Shown here: positions 1 to 8,220 of the stretch, piece by piece
How the letters are laid out: the number at the start of each line of letters is the position of its first letter
Numbering within the stretch: position 1 is the stretch's first letter
DNA from: Microbacterium sp. SY138
GTDB taxonomy: Bacteria; Actinomycetota; Actinomycetes; Actinomycetales; Microbacteriaceae
Length of the DNA stretch: 64,000 nt
NCBI RefSeq assembly: GCF_039729145.1
Contig: NZ_CP155793.1
Span: 930,001 to 994,000 of the forward strand
Reading direction: 5' to 3'
The notes under the pieces: generated by a model
Told to the model about the DNA's origin: nothing
Database searches by the model: none
Seen by the model: the letters and a program-made list of their open reading frames with translations, nothing else
Position numbers and translations under genes: made by a program

Positions 1-822
1 TCTCCCACGCTCCTGGTGGCCACGGCCGGCAGCGTCTGGTATCTGCCCTCGTTCCAGCTCGTCTTCCTCGGGAGCGCCGTCTTCGCAGGCCTGGTGGCCT
101 ACGAGCTGCTGCGGGACAGGCCGGCCGTCAGGGACATCGTGCTGCCGTTGGCCCTCGCTTCATGCGGCTTCGTCGTGGTGGCGGTCGTGAGCGCCGTGTC
201 CGCCCTGGTCTCCGGTGGCGCCGGCACCGAGGCGCAGTTGAGCGCACTGCGCGGTATGAATGCCGTCGGCACGGTGGTGGTGAGCACGTGCGCGGCGTTC
301 ACCCTGGTACTGCTGGTTCGTTCGGAGCAGAAGACGAGGGACGCCGATGACATCGCGGACCGCGCCCGTCGCCGGCTCCGCAAGGCCGAGGCGCAGAACG
401 ACCTGCCGTGGTCGGTCCTCGACATCCGGCTCGACGATCCGGCCGACCTCCGGGAGGCGTCGACGGGTTCCGCGTTCGCCATGATCGTCGACCGTTTCCA
501 TCACGACATCCAGGAGGGGCTCCCCGCGTCGGCCGACGCCGATCGGGTCGCCGACGGTCGCGCGATCGTCGTCATCCGCGGTGGCGACGAGTCGGTCCGG
601 CACCACCTGCGGGGGATCCTGACCCGCATCTCGGTGATCGACAGGGAGACGGCGGTCACCGGGATCCGATCCTCGGCGAGCATCGGCTGGGCGACCGCCT
701 CGGTCGTCGGTTACGACTACGACGCCCTCGTCGCCGCGGCGGGCAGAGCAGCGGTCAGGGCGCGGGATGCCGGCGGCGATCAGTGGAAGCGCGCCACCGC
801 GGCGGATCTCACGTCGGCCTGA
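1..822 (+). CDS. Membrane protein with degenerate GGDEF-like domain (5' partial)
   Basis: The frame is open to the first base of the window, so the true start probably lies upstream; the first internal start is GTG at 16. Three hydrophobic helices (about residues 10-30, 40-68 and 80-100 from that GTG) are followed by a short charged linker and a domain of about 150 residues. Its end (SASIGWATA, then an alternating Ala/Arg helix and GGDQWKRA) resembles the C-terminal part of diguanylate cyclase GGDEF domains. The catalytic GGDEF hairpin is not recognisable where it should be; GRAIVVI appears to take its place, so catalysis is doubtful. It is convergent with csrA, 12 bases away. A role in motility or second-messenger sensing is only inferred from position. 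Confidence 0.6.
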   Translation, partial: SPTLLVATAGSVWYLPSFQLVFLGSAVFAGLVAYELLRDRPAVRDIVLPLALASCGFVVVAVVSAVSALVSGGAGTEAQLSALRGMNAVGTVVVSTCAAFTLVLLVRSEQKTRDADDIADRARRRLRKAEAQNDLPWSVLDIRLDDPADLREASTGSAFAMIVDRFHHDIQEGLPASADADRVADGRAIVVIRGGDESVRHHLRGILTRISVIDRETAVTGIRSSASIGWATASVVGYDYDALVAAAGRAAVRARDAGGDQWKRATAADLTSA

Positions 823-834
823 GGAGATGTCCGG

Positions 835-1086
835 CTAGGCGGGGCGGGATTCCCGGCCGCGGGCGAGGGCGGCGGCGATCGCTCCTTCGGCCTCGGCATC
901 GGTCTCCGCGGCGGCGGACACGTTCTCGGCGACGACCGCCTCGATGATCTCGGTGCGCTGGATGCGCGTCTCGCGCGGTGCCTTCACGCCGATCCGCACG
1001 CTGTCGCCCTTGATCTCGAGCAGCGTGATCTCGATGTCGCCGTCGATGCGCACGCTCTCACCGATCCGCCTCGTCAAAACCAGCAT
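835..1086 (-). CDS. csrA: Carbon storage regulator CsrA (RsmA), translational repressor
   Basis: An 83-residue protein starting MLVLTRRIGESVRI, the diagnostic first strand of CsrA, followed by the conserved DGDIEITLLEIKGDSVRIGVKAP core. The homodimer binds ANGGA motifs in mRNA leaders and blocks ribosome access. Residues after about 60 form an acidic, alanine-rich tail longer than in Escherichia coli CsrA (61 residues). It is the last gene of the motor/export operon, 4 bases after flhA, and the Shine-Dalgarno is weak, so it is probably translated by coupling to flhA. The same locus encodes FliW, the known protein antagonist of CsrA in Bacillus, and a flagellin leader with two CACGGA sites, which makes flagellin the likely main target. 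Confidence 0.97.
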   Translation of the reverse strand: MLVLTRRIGESVRIDGDIEITLLEIKGDSVRIGVKAPRETRIQRTEIIEAVVAENVSAAAETDAEAEGAIAAALARGRESRPA

Positions 1087-1090
1087 TCGT

Positions 1091-3154
1091 TCAGCCTAGT
1101 GCTGCGGGGACGACGCCGACCGACGGCGTGGGGAGGTCTCGTACGACACCGACGGTCTCGATCGTGAGGGCGGCCGCGGTCGCCTCGGTGTACGAGAGCA
1201 CAGGGAGGCCGTCCGTCTGCGCCGAGACGAGGCGTCGCACGGCCGGCCGCAGCGACGGTGCGCACACCAGCACCGGCTCGCCGCCCTCGTGTACCGAGGC
1301 GACGGCCTGCTTCACGGAATCCACCACCGCCTCCATGCGCTGTGGATCGAACACGATCTGGCTGCCGTCGTCGCCCGGGCGCAGGCTCTCGAGCATCGCC
1401 TGTTCGAGCATCGGGTTGATCATCACCACGCGCAGGGTGCCGGCATCCGCGAAGCGGGCGGCGATCGCGGGGCCGAGCGCGGCCCGTGCGGCTTCGATCA
1501 GGCCCTCGGGGTCGGTGGAGACCCTGGCGCGCAGGGCGAGCGCCTCATAGATGCGGCTGAGGTCGTTGATCGGCACCCGTTCGGCGAGGAGGCCCTGCAG
1601 GACGCGCTGGACCTCGGCCAGGGACATCAGCGCGGGCGTGAGCTCCTCGACGGCAGCGGGGGAGACCTGTTTGAGGGCGTCCGTGAGCTGGCGCACGTCT
1701 TCGCGGCTGAGCAGGCGTGCGGCATGGGCGTGGATCACACTGGACAGGTGCGTGATGATCACGCTTGCCCTGTCGATCACGGTCGCACCGGCGAACTCGG
1801 CGCTGTGGCGCATCTCCATCGGGATCCACTTGCCTTCGAGCCCGAAGACCGGGTCGAGCGTCGCGGTGCCGGGGAGGCTGTCCAGCCCCTGCCCGAGGGC
1901 GAGCACGGAACCCACCGGCGCCGTGCCGCGGCCGGTCTCGACACCGGCGATGCGGATGACGTAGGTCGCCTGCGGCAGCTCGATGCTGTCGCGGGTGCGG
2001 ACGGGCGGCGCGATGAGCCCGAGATCGAGGGCGATCCGGCGTCGGAGGGCCTTGACACGCGCGAGCAGATCGTCGGGTCCGCCGGTGACCAGATCGATGA
2101 TGTCGGGGGCCAGGAGGATCTCGAGCGGATGCACGCGCATCTTCTCGATGAGTTCCTCGGGCTGGTCGGCCGGGGCGGCGGAGGGGCTCTGCGCGGCGGC
2201 GGCCGCCTCCTCGCGCTTCTGGGTCGCCTTGATGCGCTGGGCGATGAGGAGGAGGAGGGCGCCGATCGCGACGAACGGCAGCATCGGCATGTGCGGGATG
2301 AGCGACATGATGATCGCGGCGCAGCCGGCGATGATGAGCGCATTGCGGGATTGGCCGAGCTGGGCGGATGCCGCCGTCCCCATCTCCGCCTCCGCCGTGG
2401 AGCGGGTCACGATCATGCCGGTGGAGACCGCCATCAGCAGCGCCGGGATCTGCGTGACCAGACCGTCACCGATCGTGAGCAGGCTGTAGGTGTTCACGGC
2501 CTCGTCGATCGTCATGCCGTGCTGCACGATGCCGATGGCGATGCCGCCCACGACGTTGATGATGATGATGACGAGACCGGCGATCGCGTCGCCCTTCACG
2601 AACTTGGACGCACCGTCCATCGCTCCGTAGAAGTCGGCCTCGGCGGCGACCTCGGCGCGACGCTCGCGCGCCTCCGCATCGGTGATGAGTCCGGCGTTGA
2701 GATCGGCGTCGATGGCCATCTGCTTGCCGGGCATCGCATCGAGCGTGAATCGTGCACCGACCTCGGCGACGCGCTCTGCGCCCTTCGTCACCACGACGAA
2801 CTGGATGACGACCAGGATGAGGAACACGACGGCGCCGATGATGAGCGAGCCGCCGACCGCGATGGCGCCGAACGCCTCGATCACCTGCCCTGCGTACGCC
2901 TCGCCGAGCACCAGACGGGTCGAGGCGACGTTCAGTCCCAACCGGAACAGCGTCGCCACGAGCAGCAGCGAGGGAAAGACGGAGAAATCGAGCGGCTTCT
3001 TGACGAACATCGACGTGAGCAGGATCACGAGCGCGAACATGATGTTCAGGATGATGAGGATGTCGAGCAGGAACGGCGGCACCGGCACGACGAGGAGCAT
3101 GATGATGCCCACGACGCCGATCGGCACCCCGAGCTTGGGAAGCAGCTGTCTCAT
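1091..3154 (-). CDS. flhA: Flagellar export gate protein FlhA
   Basis: A 687-residue protein. The N-terminal half has about eight hydrophobic helices, beginning near residue 10. The signature FTLDAMPGKQMAIDADL lies at residues 136-152, as in FlhA/FHIPEP proteins. The C-terminal half is the cytoplasmic ring domain that receives chaperone-substrate complexes. The start at 3154 is chosen because GGAGGA precedes it closely and it overlaps the flhB stop as ATGA; an upstream in-frame extension would lie inside flhB and does not look like FlhA. FlhA forms the nonameric ring of the flagellar type III export apparatus in the membrane. It is followed 4 bases later by csrA. Confidence 0.98.
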   Translation of the reverse strand: MRQLLPKLGVPIGVVGIIMLLVVPVPPFLLDILIILNIMFALVILLTSMFVKKPLDFSVFPSLLLVATLFRLGLNVASTRLVLGEAYAGQVIEAFGAIAVGGSLIIGAVVFLILVVIQFVVVTKGAERVAEVGARFTLDAMPGKQMAIDADLNAGLITDAEARERRAEVAAEADFYGAMDGASKFVKGDAIAGLVIIIINVVGGIAIGIVQHGMTIDEAVNTYSLLTIGDGLVTQIPALLMAVSTGMIVTRSTAEAEMGTAASAQLGQSRNALIIAGCAAIIMSLIPHMPMLPFVAIGALLLLIAQRIKATQKREEAAAAAQSPSAAPADQPEELIEKMRVHPLEILLAPDIIDLVTGGPDDLLARVKALRRRIALDLGLIAPPVRTRDSIELPQATYVIRIAGVETGRGTAPVGSVLALGQGLDSLPGTATLDPVFGLEGKWIPMEMRHSAEFAGATVIDRASVIITHLSSVIHAHAARLLSREDVRQLTDALKQVSPAAVEELTPALMSLAEVQRVLQGLLAERVPINDLSRIYEALALRARVSTDPEGLIEAARAALGPAIAARFADAGTLRVVMINPMLEQAMLESLRPGDDGSQIVFDPQRMEAVVDSVKQAVASVHEGGEPVLVCAPSLRPAVRRLVSAQTDGLPVLSYTEATAAALTIETVGVVRDLPTPSVGVVPAALG

Positions 3155-4242
3155 GCGGTCCTCCGGTAGGGAAGGGAGTGGATGCCGCGGGCCGCCCCGC
3201 GTCGTCGCAACGAGTCGACGAACACGAGCACGCGTGCCACGGCGTTGTACAGGTCTTCGGGGATCTCCTGGCCCAGCTCGCACGCGGCGTGCAGGGCCCG
3301 GGCGAGGGTGATCTCGCGCACCAGCGGCACACCGGCGCGCACGGCCTCGTCGCGGATGCGCTCGGCGATCACCCCGCTGCCCTTGGCGACGACCTTGGGG
3401 GCGGCGCGGCCGGGCTCGTACCGCAGGGCGATCGCGATGTGCGTCGGGTTGACCACGACGACGTCGGAGCCGGCGACGGCCGCGATCATGCGGTTGCGGC
3501 TGACGGCGAGCTGACGCGAACGTCGCTGCTGGCGGATCAGCGGATCGCCTTCGGAGTTCTTGTTCTCGTCGCGGATCTCGCGCTTGGTCATGCGTGTGTG
3601 CTTGCGGTTGCGGCGCATGACCACGAACATGTCGATCGCGGCGAGGGCCAGGCCGACCCCGATCGCGGTCTGCAGCAGCGCGGTCGTGCCCTCGCTCGCG
3701 GTGCCGAGCAGGCGGGAGATCGAGTGCGCGCCGCTCGCGGTCAGCACGGGCATCAGGCTCGCGATCACGAACCAGAGGGCGATGCCGATGGCCGCGGTCT
3801 TCATGAGGGCCTTGGCGCCCTCCCAGAGGGCCTGCATGCCGAACACCCGGCGGATCCCGGTGACGAGGTTGAACTGTTCGAAACGGCCGGTGAGCGGCTT
3901 CAGATGCACCCCGCCCTGGATGACCGCGCCGATCAGGGTGACGATCGCGACGGCGGCCAGCATCACGGTGAGCGTCGGGAGCACGGAGGCGAGTCCGCGC
4001 CCGAGGGCCGCCAGAGCCGCCTGCGGTGTCGGAGCATCGACCAGGGACGTCAGCGTGAGCAGCTGCTCGGTTCCCGCCGAAGCCCCCAGGGCGATGGCCG
4101 CCGGCATCGTGACGGCCGCCGCGCCGATCCCCAGCCAGGCGGTCAGATCCTGGCTGCGTGACAGCCGCCCCTTCTTGCGGGCCTCGCTGAGGTGCTTGTC
4201 CGTCGCCTTCTCGCTGCGTTCGCCGCTGTCCGTACCGCTCAT
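3151..4242 (-). CDS. flhB: Flagellar export switch protein FlhB
   Basis: A 363-residue protein with the typical FlhB start (SGERSEKATDKHLSEARKKG), four membrane helices (about residues 35-60, 88-112, 145-170, 185-208) and a cytoplasmic domain carrying the autocleavage motif NPTH at residues 265-268. Cleavage between N and P is known to switch export from rod/hook to filament substrates after the FliK ruler signal. The ATG at 4242 overlaps the fliR stop as ATGA, and the gene ends in the same way on flhA, so translation of the three is probably coupled. Confidence 0.98.
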   Translation of the reverse strand: MSGTDSGERSEKATDKHLSEARKKGRLSRSQDLTAWLGIGAAAVTMPAAIALGASAGTEQLLTLTSLVDAPTPQAALAALGRGLASVLPTLTVMLAAVAIVTLIGAVIQGGVHLKPLTGRFEQFNLVTGIRRVFGMQALWEGAKALMKTAAIGIALWFVIASLMPVLTASGAHSISRLLGTASEGTTALLQTAIGVGLALAAIDMFVVMRRNRKHTRMTKREIRDENKNSEGDPLIRQQRRSRQLAVSRNRMIAAVAGSDVVVVNPTHIAIALRYEPGRAAPKVVAKGSGVIAERIRDEAVRAGVPLVREITLARALHAACELGQEIPEDLYNAVARVLVFVDSLRRRGAARGIHSLPYRRTA

Positions 4243-5000
4243 TCGTGCACCCCCTGCATCATGCGCAGGGCCTGCGCGGCGAGGGAATCGACGATGCCGG
4301 GGAGGACGGCGTAGACGGCGCCCGCGAGCAGCAGCGTCAGCAGGATCTTGACCGGGAAGCCCATCGCGAACGCGTTCAGCGCGGGAGCGACGCGGGTGAT
4401 GAGTCCCAGCCCGACATCGGCGAGGAACAGCACGAGCACCAGGGGCCCGGCGATCTGCACGGCGGCGAGCACCATCTGCGAGACCCCGTCGACGAGGAGC
4501 TCTGCGGGTCCCGCCGCCTGGAACATGCCGTCGACGGGCACGGCCTCGAAGCTGCGGGCGAGCCCGGCCAGGATCAGCTGATACCCGCCGGACGCGAACA
4601 GCAGCGTCAGCGCGGTCAGGTGGAAGAGCCGGGTGAACTGGGCGCCGTTCACGAGCGAGTGCGGGTCGAAAGCCTGAGCGAGCTGGAACCCGCCGAACAC
4701 GTCGATCAGGCTGCCGGCCGCCTGCAGCGCCGAGAAGCACAACAGCACGAGGAAGCCGAGCAGGGCACCGGTGACCAGCTGCAGAACCAGGGCCCCGAGG
4801 AACGGGCCGGTGTCGAGGTTCACGTAGCCGGGGGCCACGGCCGTGCCCACCGCGAGGGAGAGCCCGATCGCGAGCATCGCCTTCACCCGCACCGGAATCG
4901 CCCCGTACGAGAACGGCGGGGCGATCATGATGAAGGCCGTGATGCGCACGGCGGTGAGCATCGTGGCTTCCAGCCAGGCGAAGTCGATCGGGATGTACAC
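4239..5000 (-). CDS. fliR: Flagellar export gate protein FliR
   Basis: A 253-residue, very hydrophobic protein with about six helices. It is recognisable as FliR from the start YIPIDFAWLEATMLTAVRITAFIMIAPPFS and the central FGGFQLAQAFDPHSL segment. FliR assembles with FliP and FliQ into the helical export gate of the basal body. The start is GTG at 5000, 4 bases after the fliQ stop, with a GGA-containing Shine-Dalgarno about 10 bases upstream. The stop overlaps flhB as ATGA. The order fliP-fliQ-fliR-flhB-flhA is the standard bacterial order. Confidence 0.97.
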   Translation of the reverse strand: MYIPIDFAWLEATMLTAVRITAFIMIAPPFSYGAIPVRVKAMLAIGLSLAVGTAVAPGYVNLDTGPFLGALVLQLVTGALLGFLVLLCFSALQAAGSLIDVFGGFQLAQAFDPHSLVNGAQFTRLFHLTALTLLFASGGYQLILAGLARSFEAVPVDGMFQAAGPAELLVDGVSQMVLAAVQIAGPLVLVLFLADVGLGLITRVAPALNAFAMGFPVKILLTLLLAGAVYAVLPGIVDSLAAQALRMMQGVHE

Positions 5001-5004
5001 GTCG

Positions 5005-5277
5005 TCATCCGCTCAGCAGCGAGGGGATACGGGCGAACATCTCGTTCGTGAAGGCGATCATCTCCGCGATCATCCAGTTGCCCGCGATGAGCAGGGCGAT
5101 CCCGACGGCGACGATCTTCGGCACGAACGACAGCGTCACCTCCTGCACCTGCGTGATCGACTGCAGCAGCGAGATGGCGAAGCCCACCACGAGGGCGGTG
5201 ACCAGCACGGGCGCGGCGAGTTTCGCCGCGATGAGCAGCCCCTGCGTTCCGATGTCGATGACGGCTTCGGGACTCAT
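5005..5277 (-). CDS. fliQ: Flagellar export gate protein FliQ
   Basis: A 90-residue, two-helix membrane protein (helices about 15-38 and 50-75) of normal FliQ length. It opens with SPEAVIDIGTQGLLIAAKLAAPV and has the conserved SLLQSITQVQE loop between the helices. FliQ is a subunit of the FliPQR export gate. The ATG at 5277 overlaps the fliP stop as ATGA; longer in-frame extensions run into fliP and do not resemble FliQ. Confidence 0.97.
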   Translation of the reverse strand: MSPEAVIDIGTQGLLIAAKLAAPVLVTALVVGFAISLLQSITQVQEVTLSFVPKIVAVGIALLIAGNWMIAEMIAFTNEMFARIPSLLSG

Positions 5278-6089
5278 CCCACCCCTCCGTAACTCTCGAG
5301 CAGCGCCCGGATGATGAGCCCCCAGCCGTCGACGAGGATGAACAGCAGGATCTTGAACGGCAGCGAGATCATCACGGGCGGGAGCATCATCATGCCCATC
5401 GACATCAGCGCCGCGGCCACGACGAGGTCGATGACCAGGAACGGGACGAAGATCACGAAGCCGATGATGAACGCGGCCCGCAGCTCGGAGATCATGAACG
5501 CGGGGATGAGCGTGTACATCGGGACGCTCGAAGGGTCCTCGGGGTTGGGCTGACCCGCCATCCGGGTCATCAGGGCGAGGTCCTCTTCGCGCGTGAAGCG
5601 GAGCATCCACTCCTGCAGAGGCAGTTGGCCGACGTCGATGGCCTGCGTGAAGGTGAGCGTGCCGTCGATGTAGGGCTGCACTGCCACCGTGTTGATCTCG
5701 GTGAGCACCGGCCACATGATGAACAGCGACAGGAAGAGCGACAGGCCGGCCAGCACCTGGTTGGGCGGGATGGTCGGCAGCGAGAGGGCATTCCTGGTCA
5801 TCGCCAGCACCACGAAGATCTTCGTGAAAGACGACATCATCAGCAGGAGCGCGGGGGCGACCGAGAGCAGGGTGATGCCCAGCAGGGTCAGGATCGAGCC
5901 GGACGGACCGCCGTCGACGCCGTTGATGTCGATCGTGACGCCCTCGCCCGGGTCGTCCGGGGTCACCTGTGCGTGGGCGGCCGTGCCCGACAGGAGCGTC
6001 ATCACGACGACCAGCACCGCGGCCGCGGCGAGGATCAGCGCGATTCGCCGCAGCGCGCGCCCGTCGACGACCCCACGGGCGACGCTCAT
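5274..6089 (-). CDS. fliP: Flagellar export gate protein FliP
   Basis: A 271-residue protein with an N-terminal signal-like helix (residues 15-40, ending TAAHA) followed by the FliP core. The core includes MMSSFTKIFVVLAMTRNALSL, the PPNQVLAGLSLFLSLFIM segment and the C-terminal GMMMLPPVMISLPFKILLFILVDGW, all hallmark FliP sequences. Five FliP subunits form the core of the export gate. The ATG at 6089 overlaps the fliO stop as ATGA. Confidence 0.98.
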   Translation of the reverse strand: MSVARGVVDGRALRRIALILAAAAVLVVVMTLLSGTAAHAQVTPDDPGEGVTIDINGVDGGPSGSILTLLGITLLSVAPALLLMMSSFTKIFVVLAMTRNALSLPTIPPNQVLAGLSLFLSLFIMWPVLTEINTVAVQPYIDGTLTFTQAIDVGQLPLQEWMLRFTREEDLALMTRMAGQPNPEDPSSVPMYTLIPAFMISELRAAFIIGFVIFVPFLVIDLVVAAALMSMGMMMLPPVMISLPFKILLFILVDGWGLIIRALLESYGGVG

Positions 6090-6550
6090 CGGGTGCGCCG
6101 GATGGCCTCGGCGGTCTGCCGCCAGGTTTCGGGGGAGAGGATGGAGCCACGCAGCGGGTCGTTCCGGTGACGGACCCGGCGTTGCGGCGCCGGCGTCACG
6201 GGAGGGCCGGCCGCCGATTCGGTCAGGGCGGTGGCGGCGAGGATGCGGTCGAACTCCTCGGCGTCGGACGCCGCCTCTGACGTCGTCGCCGACCACGTCG
6301 ACCGTGCGGTCTCCTCCGGCTCATCTGCGGGTCTGACCGGCAGACGGTCGACGACGTTCACGCCGTGCTCGGTGACGCCGAGCACGTACCGGGCGTCCTC
6401 CGTCTGGATCACGACGATCTGCGCCTTCGGGCCGACCCCCTGGCGCCCGAGCACCGTGATCGCCTCGCTGTCGCGGCGACGCGCCTGCGTGCGCGCGACG
6501 CGTCGCTGCAGGAACCACAGCACCCCGAGCACTGCGGCGAGCGAGAGCAC
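6086..6550 (-). CDS. fliO: Flagellar biosynthesis protein FliO
   Basis: A short bitopic protein: one N-terminal helix (SLAAVLGVLWFLQRR), then a cytoplasmic FliO-like beta segment (AITVLGRQGVGPKAQIVVIQ ... RYVLGVTEHGVNVV) and a variable tail. FliO is thought to help stabilise the FliP ring during assembly. The coordinates use GTG at 6550 (154 residues). The in-frame reading continues upstream without stop as TLDDLLLGLRVV to a CTG at 6586 that overlaps the fliN stop as CTGA. That would complete the membrane helix and mirror the ATGA junctions of this operon, so the real start may be CTG (166 residues). Confidence 0.9.
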   Translation of the reverse strand: MLSLAAVLGVLWFLQRRVARTQARRRDSEAITVLGRQGVGPKAQIVVIQTEDARYVLGVTEHGVNVVDRLPVRPADEPEETARSTWSATTSEAASDAEEFDRILAATALTESAAGPPVTPAPQRRVRHRNDPLRGSILSPETWRQTAEAIRRTR

Positions 6551-6582
6551 GACCCGTAGGCCGAGCAGGAGGTCGTCCAGGG

Positions 6583-7242
6583 TCAGGCCTCGACGTTCTC
6601 GAGGATGCGGGTGATCCGCACCGCATAGTCCTGGTCGACGACGACGACCTCGCCGTGCGCGATGATGCGTCCGTTGAGCTTGATGTCGGCCGGAGCGCCG
6701 GCGGAGCGATCGAGCTCGACGATGCGTCCCGGTTCCAGATCGAGCACATCGCGCACCGCCATCCTGGTGCGCCCGATCTCGACGGTGAGCTCCATCTCGA
6801 CGCCCGCGATGCGGTGCAGCCGCCGCGAGGACGAGGAGGCACCGGCGGGCGCGCGCGTCACGACGACGGCGAGCCGGCCGACCGTGTGGTCGGCGTCGTC
6901 CTGGAGGTCGAAGAGCTGCACGGCCGGGTCGGCGAAGAGGGAGGAGGCATCGCCGACCGTGCCTGCGCCGAGGGCACCGGCACCGAGCGCGCTGGTCGCG
7001 CTCTCCAGCGCGTCGCGCAGCCGGTCGGCCAGGGGCGTGCCGCCGAGGCCGTCGACCAGGATCTCGGGCTCGAACAGCTGTACCGCCAACTGCGCGCTCG
7101 CCTCACCGACGAACTGCACGACCAGGGCGTCGCCGGTGTCGCCGGAGACCTGCGAGGCGCGCGCGACGAGAGGGGAGGCGGTCGGCAACGATGCGGCGAA
7201 GGCGGCGGCGACGGCGGACTCGTAGGTGGTGGTGCTGGTCAC
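6583..7242 (-). CDS. fliN: Flagellar motor switch protein FliN
   Basis: A 219-residue protein whose last 80 residues (about 138-217) are the SpoA/FliN fold: VEMELTVEIGRTRMAVRDVLDL, EPGRIVELDR, then NGRIIAHGEVVVVDQDYAVRI. The N-terminal 130 residues are unlike the short N-terminus of proteobacterial FliN and look like the extended actinobacterial type. FliN forms the bottom of the cytoplasmic C-ring and influences rotation switching and export-complex docking. The start is GTG at 7242, overlapping the fliM stop as GTGA. Confidence 0.95.
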   Translation of the reverse strand: MTSTTTYESAVAAAFAASLPTASPLVARASQVSGDTGDALVVQFVGEASAQLAVQLFEPEILVDGLGGTPLADRLRDALESATSALGAGALGAGTVGDASSLFADPAVQLFDLQDDADHTVGRLAVVVTRAPAGASSSSRRLHRIAGVEMELTVEIGRTRMAVRDVLDLEPGRIVELDRSAGAPADIKLNGRIIAHGEVVVVDQDYAVRITRILENVEA

Positions 7243-8171
7243 GCGGGCTCCTCGGCGAAAGCGGGATCGGGGACGGTGGTGGTCACGACGCAGGCCAAGC
7301 GCGCTCCTGCGCTACCGACGGCTGCCGTGGCGACGGTCTGATCACCGACGGAGAGGACCATCGGACGATCGGCGGAGTGCGGGAACGCGATGACGTCGCC
7401 GACGGACAGATCCAGGACCTCGCGGGGCAGCACGGCTCGCGGTGCGAGTCGCAGCGCGAGTTCGACCGGGGCGATCTCGACCTGGCGACGGATCCGGGCG
7501 GGTGCCGCGGTGCGCTCGTCGTCGGACGGACGCACGGTGAAACCGGCGAGCACGGAGGCCGGCAGCATCACGCTCGTCGGCACGGTGCGACCGGCGAGAC
7601 GCATCGAGAACCGTGCGACGATGACGGGTTCGCCGGATGCCGCCACCTGGGCGAACTGCGAGCTGTACTGGATGCCGCTGAAGGCGACCCCGGTGGGGAG
7701 AAGACCGTCGAGCGCACCGGTGAGGTGGTCGATCGCGTCGACGATCAGCGATCGGATCAGGGCCTGCTCGATCGGGGTGAACGTGCGGTCCTCTGAGGCT
7801 GCGGAAGCTCGTCCGCCCACCATCTGCACGATCCAGGCGGTCGCGGCGGAGGTCGGCAGCTGCACGATGAGGCGCTCTTCCGAGTCGGGCAGGGCGCACA
7901 CGATCATCGTGGTCGTCGTCGGCAGCGACTGGGCGTACTCGCCGTATGTCATCATGCCGACGTGCTCGACCGCGATGGTGGCGCGCACGTGGATCTTCGC
8001 CGAGAGTTGCGCGGACCACTGGCGGGAGAAGGTCTCGAAGGCCAGTTCCAGGGCTCGGGTGTGCTCGCGCGAGAGGGTCGCCGAACGGCCGAAGTCGTAC
8101 ACCTCGACGTCGGCGGTCTTCGTCGCCGTTCCCGCGCGCACGTCGGAGCGCACGCTGTCCTCGATCACCAC
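7239..8171 (-). CDS. fliM: Flagellar motor switch protein FliM
   Basis: About 310 residues. The VYDFGRSATLSREHTRALELAFETFSRQWSAQL opening and the later DHLTGALDGLLPTGVAFSGIQYSSQF segment match the FliM middle domain; a SpoA fold ends the protein (PREVLDLSVGDVIAFPHSADRPMVLSV). The start is one of two consecutive GTG codons (8171, 8168); no ATG is available in frame and the Shine-Dalgarno is weak. The usual N-terminal CheY-binding peptide (consensus EIDALL) is absent. FliM links the rotor FliG to FliN in the C-ring. The gap to motB is about 50 bases and contains no fliL. Confidence 0.93.
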   Translation of the reverse strand: MVIEDSVRSDVRAGTATKTADVEVYDFGRSATLSREHTRALELAFETFSRQWSAQLSAKIHVRATIAVEHVGMMTYGEYAQSLPTTTTMIVCALPDSEERLIVQLPTSAATAWIVQMVGGRASAASEDRTFTPIEQALIRSLIVDAIDHLTGALDGLLPTGVAFSGIQYSSQFAQVAASGEPVIVARFSMRLAGRTVPTSVMLPASVLAGFTVRPSDDERTAAPARIRRQVEIAPVELALRLAPRAVLPREVLDLSVGDVIAFPHSADRPMVLSVGDQTVATAAVGSAGARLACVVTTTVPDPAFAEEPA

Positions 8172-8220
8172 GAACCGGACTATCGGGCGGTGAACGGCGT
8201 GCGTTAGGTGAGAAGGCGGG

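Noticed and set aside
580..597. The string RGGDES in the GGDEF-like protein as an active site
   Set aside because: It lies after the strand that should follow the catalytic hairpin (GRAIVVI fills the hairpin place), so the match to RGGDEF is probably accidental.
1289..3169. A plus-strand open frame of 626 codons opposite flhA
   Set aside because: The translation is rich in His, Asp, Gly and Arg with no domain; flhA on the other strand is certain.
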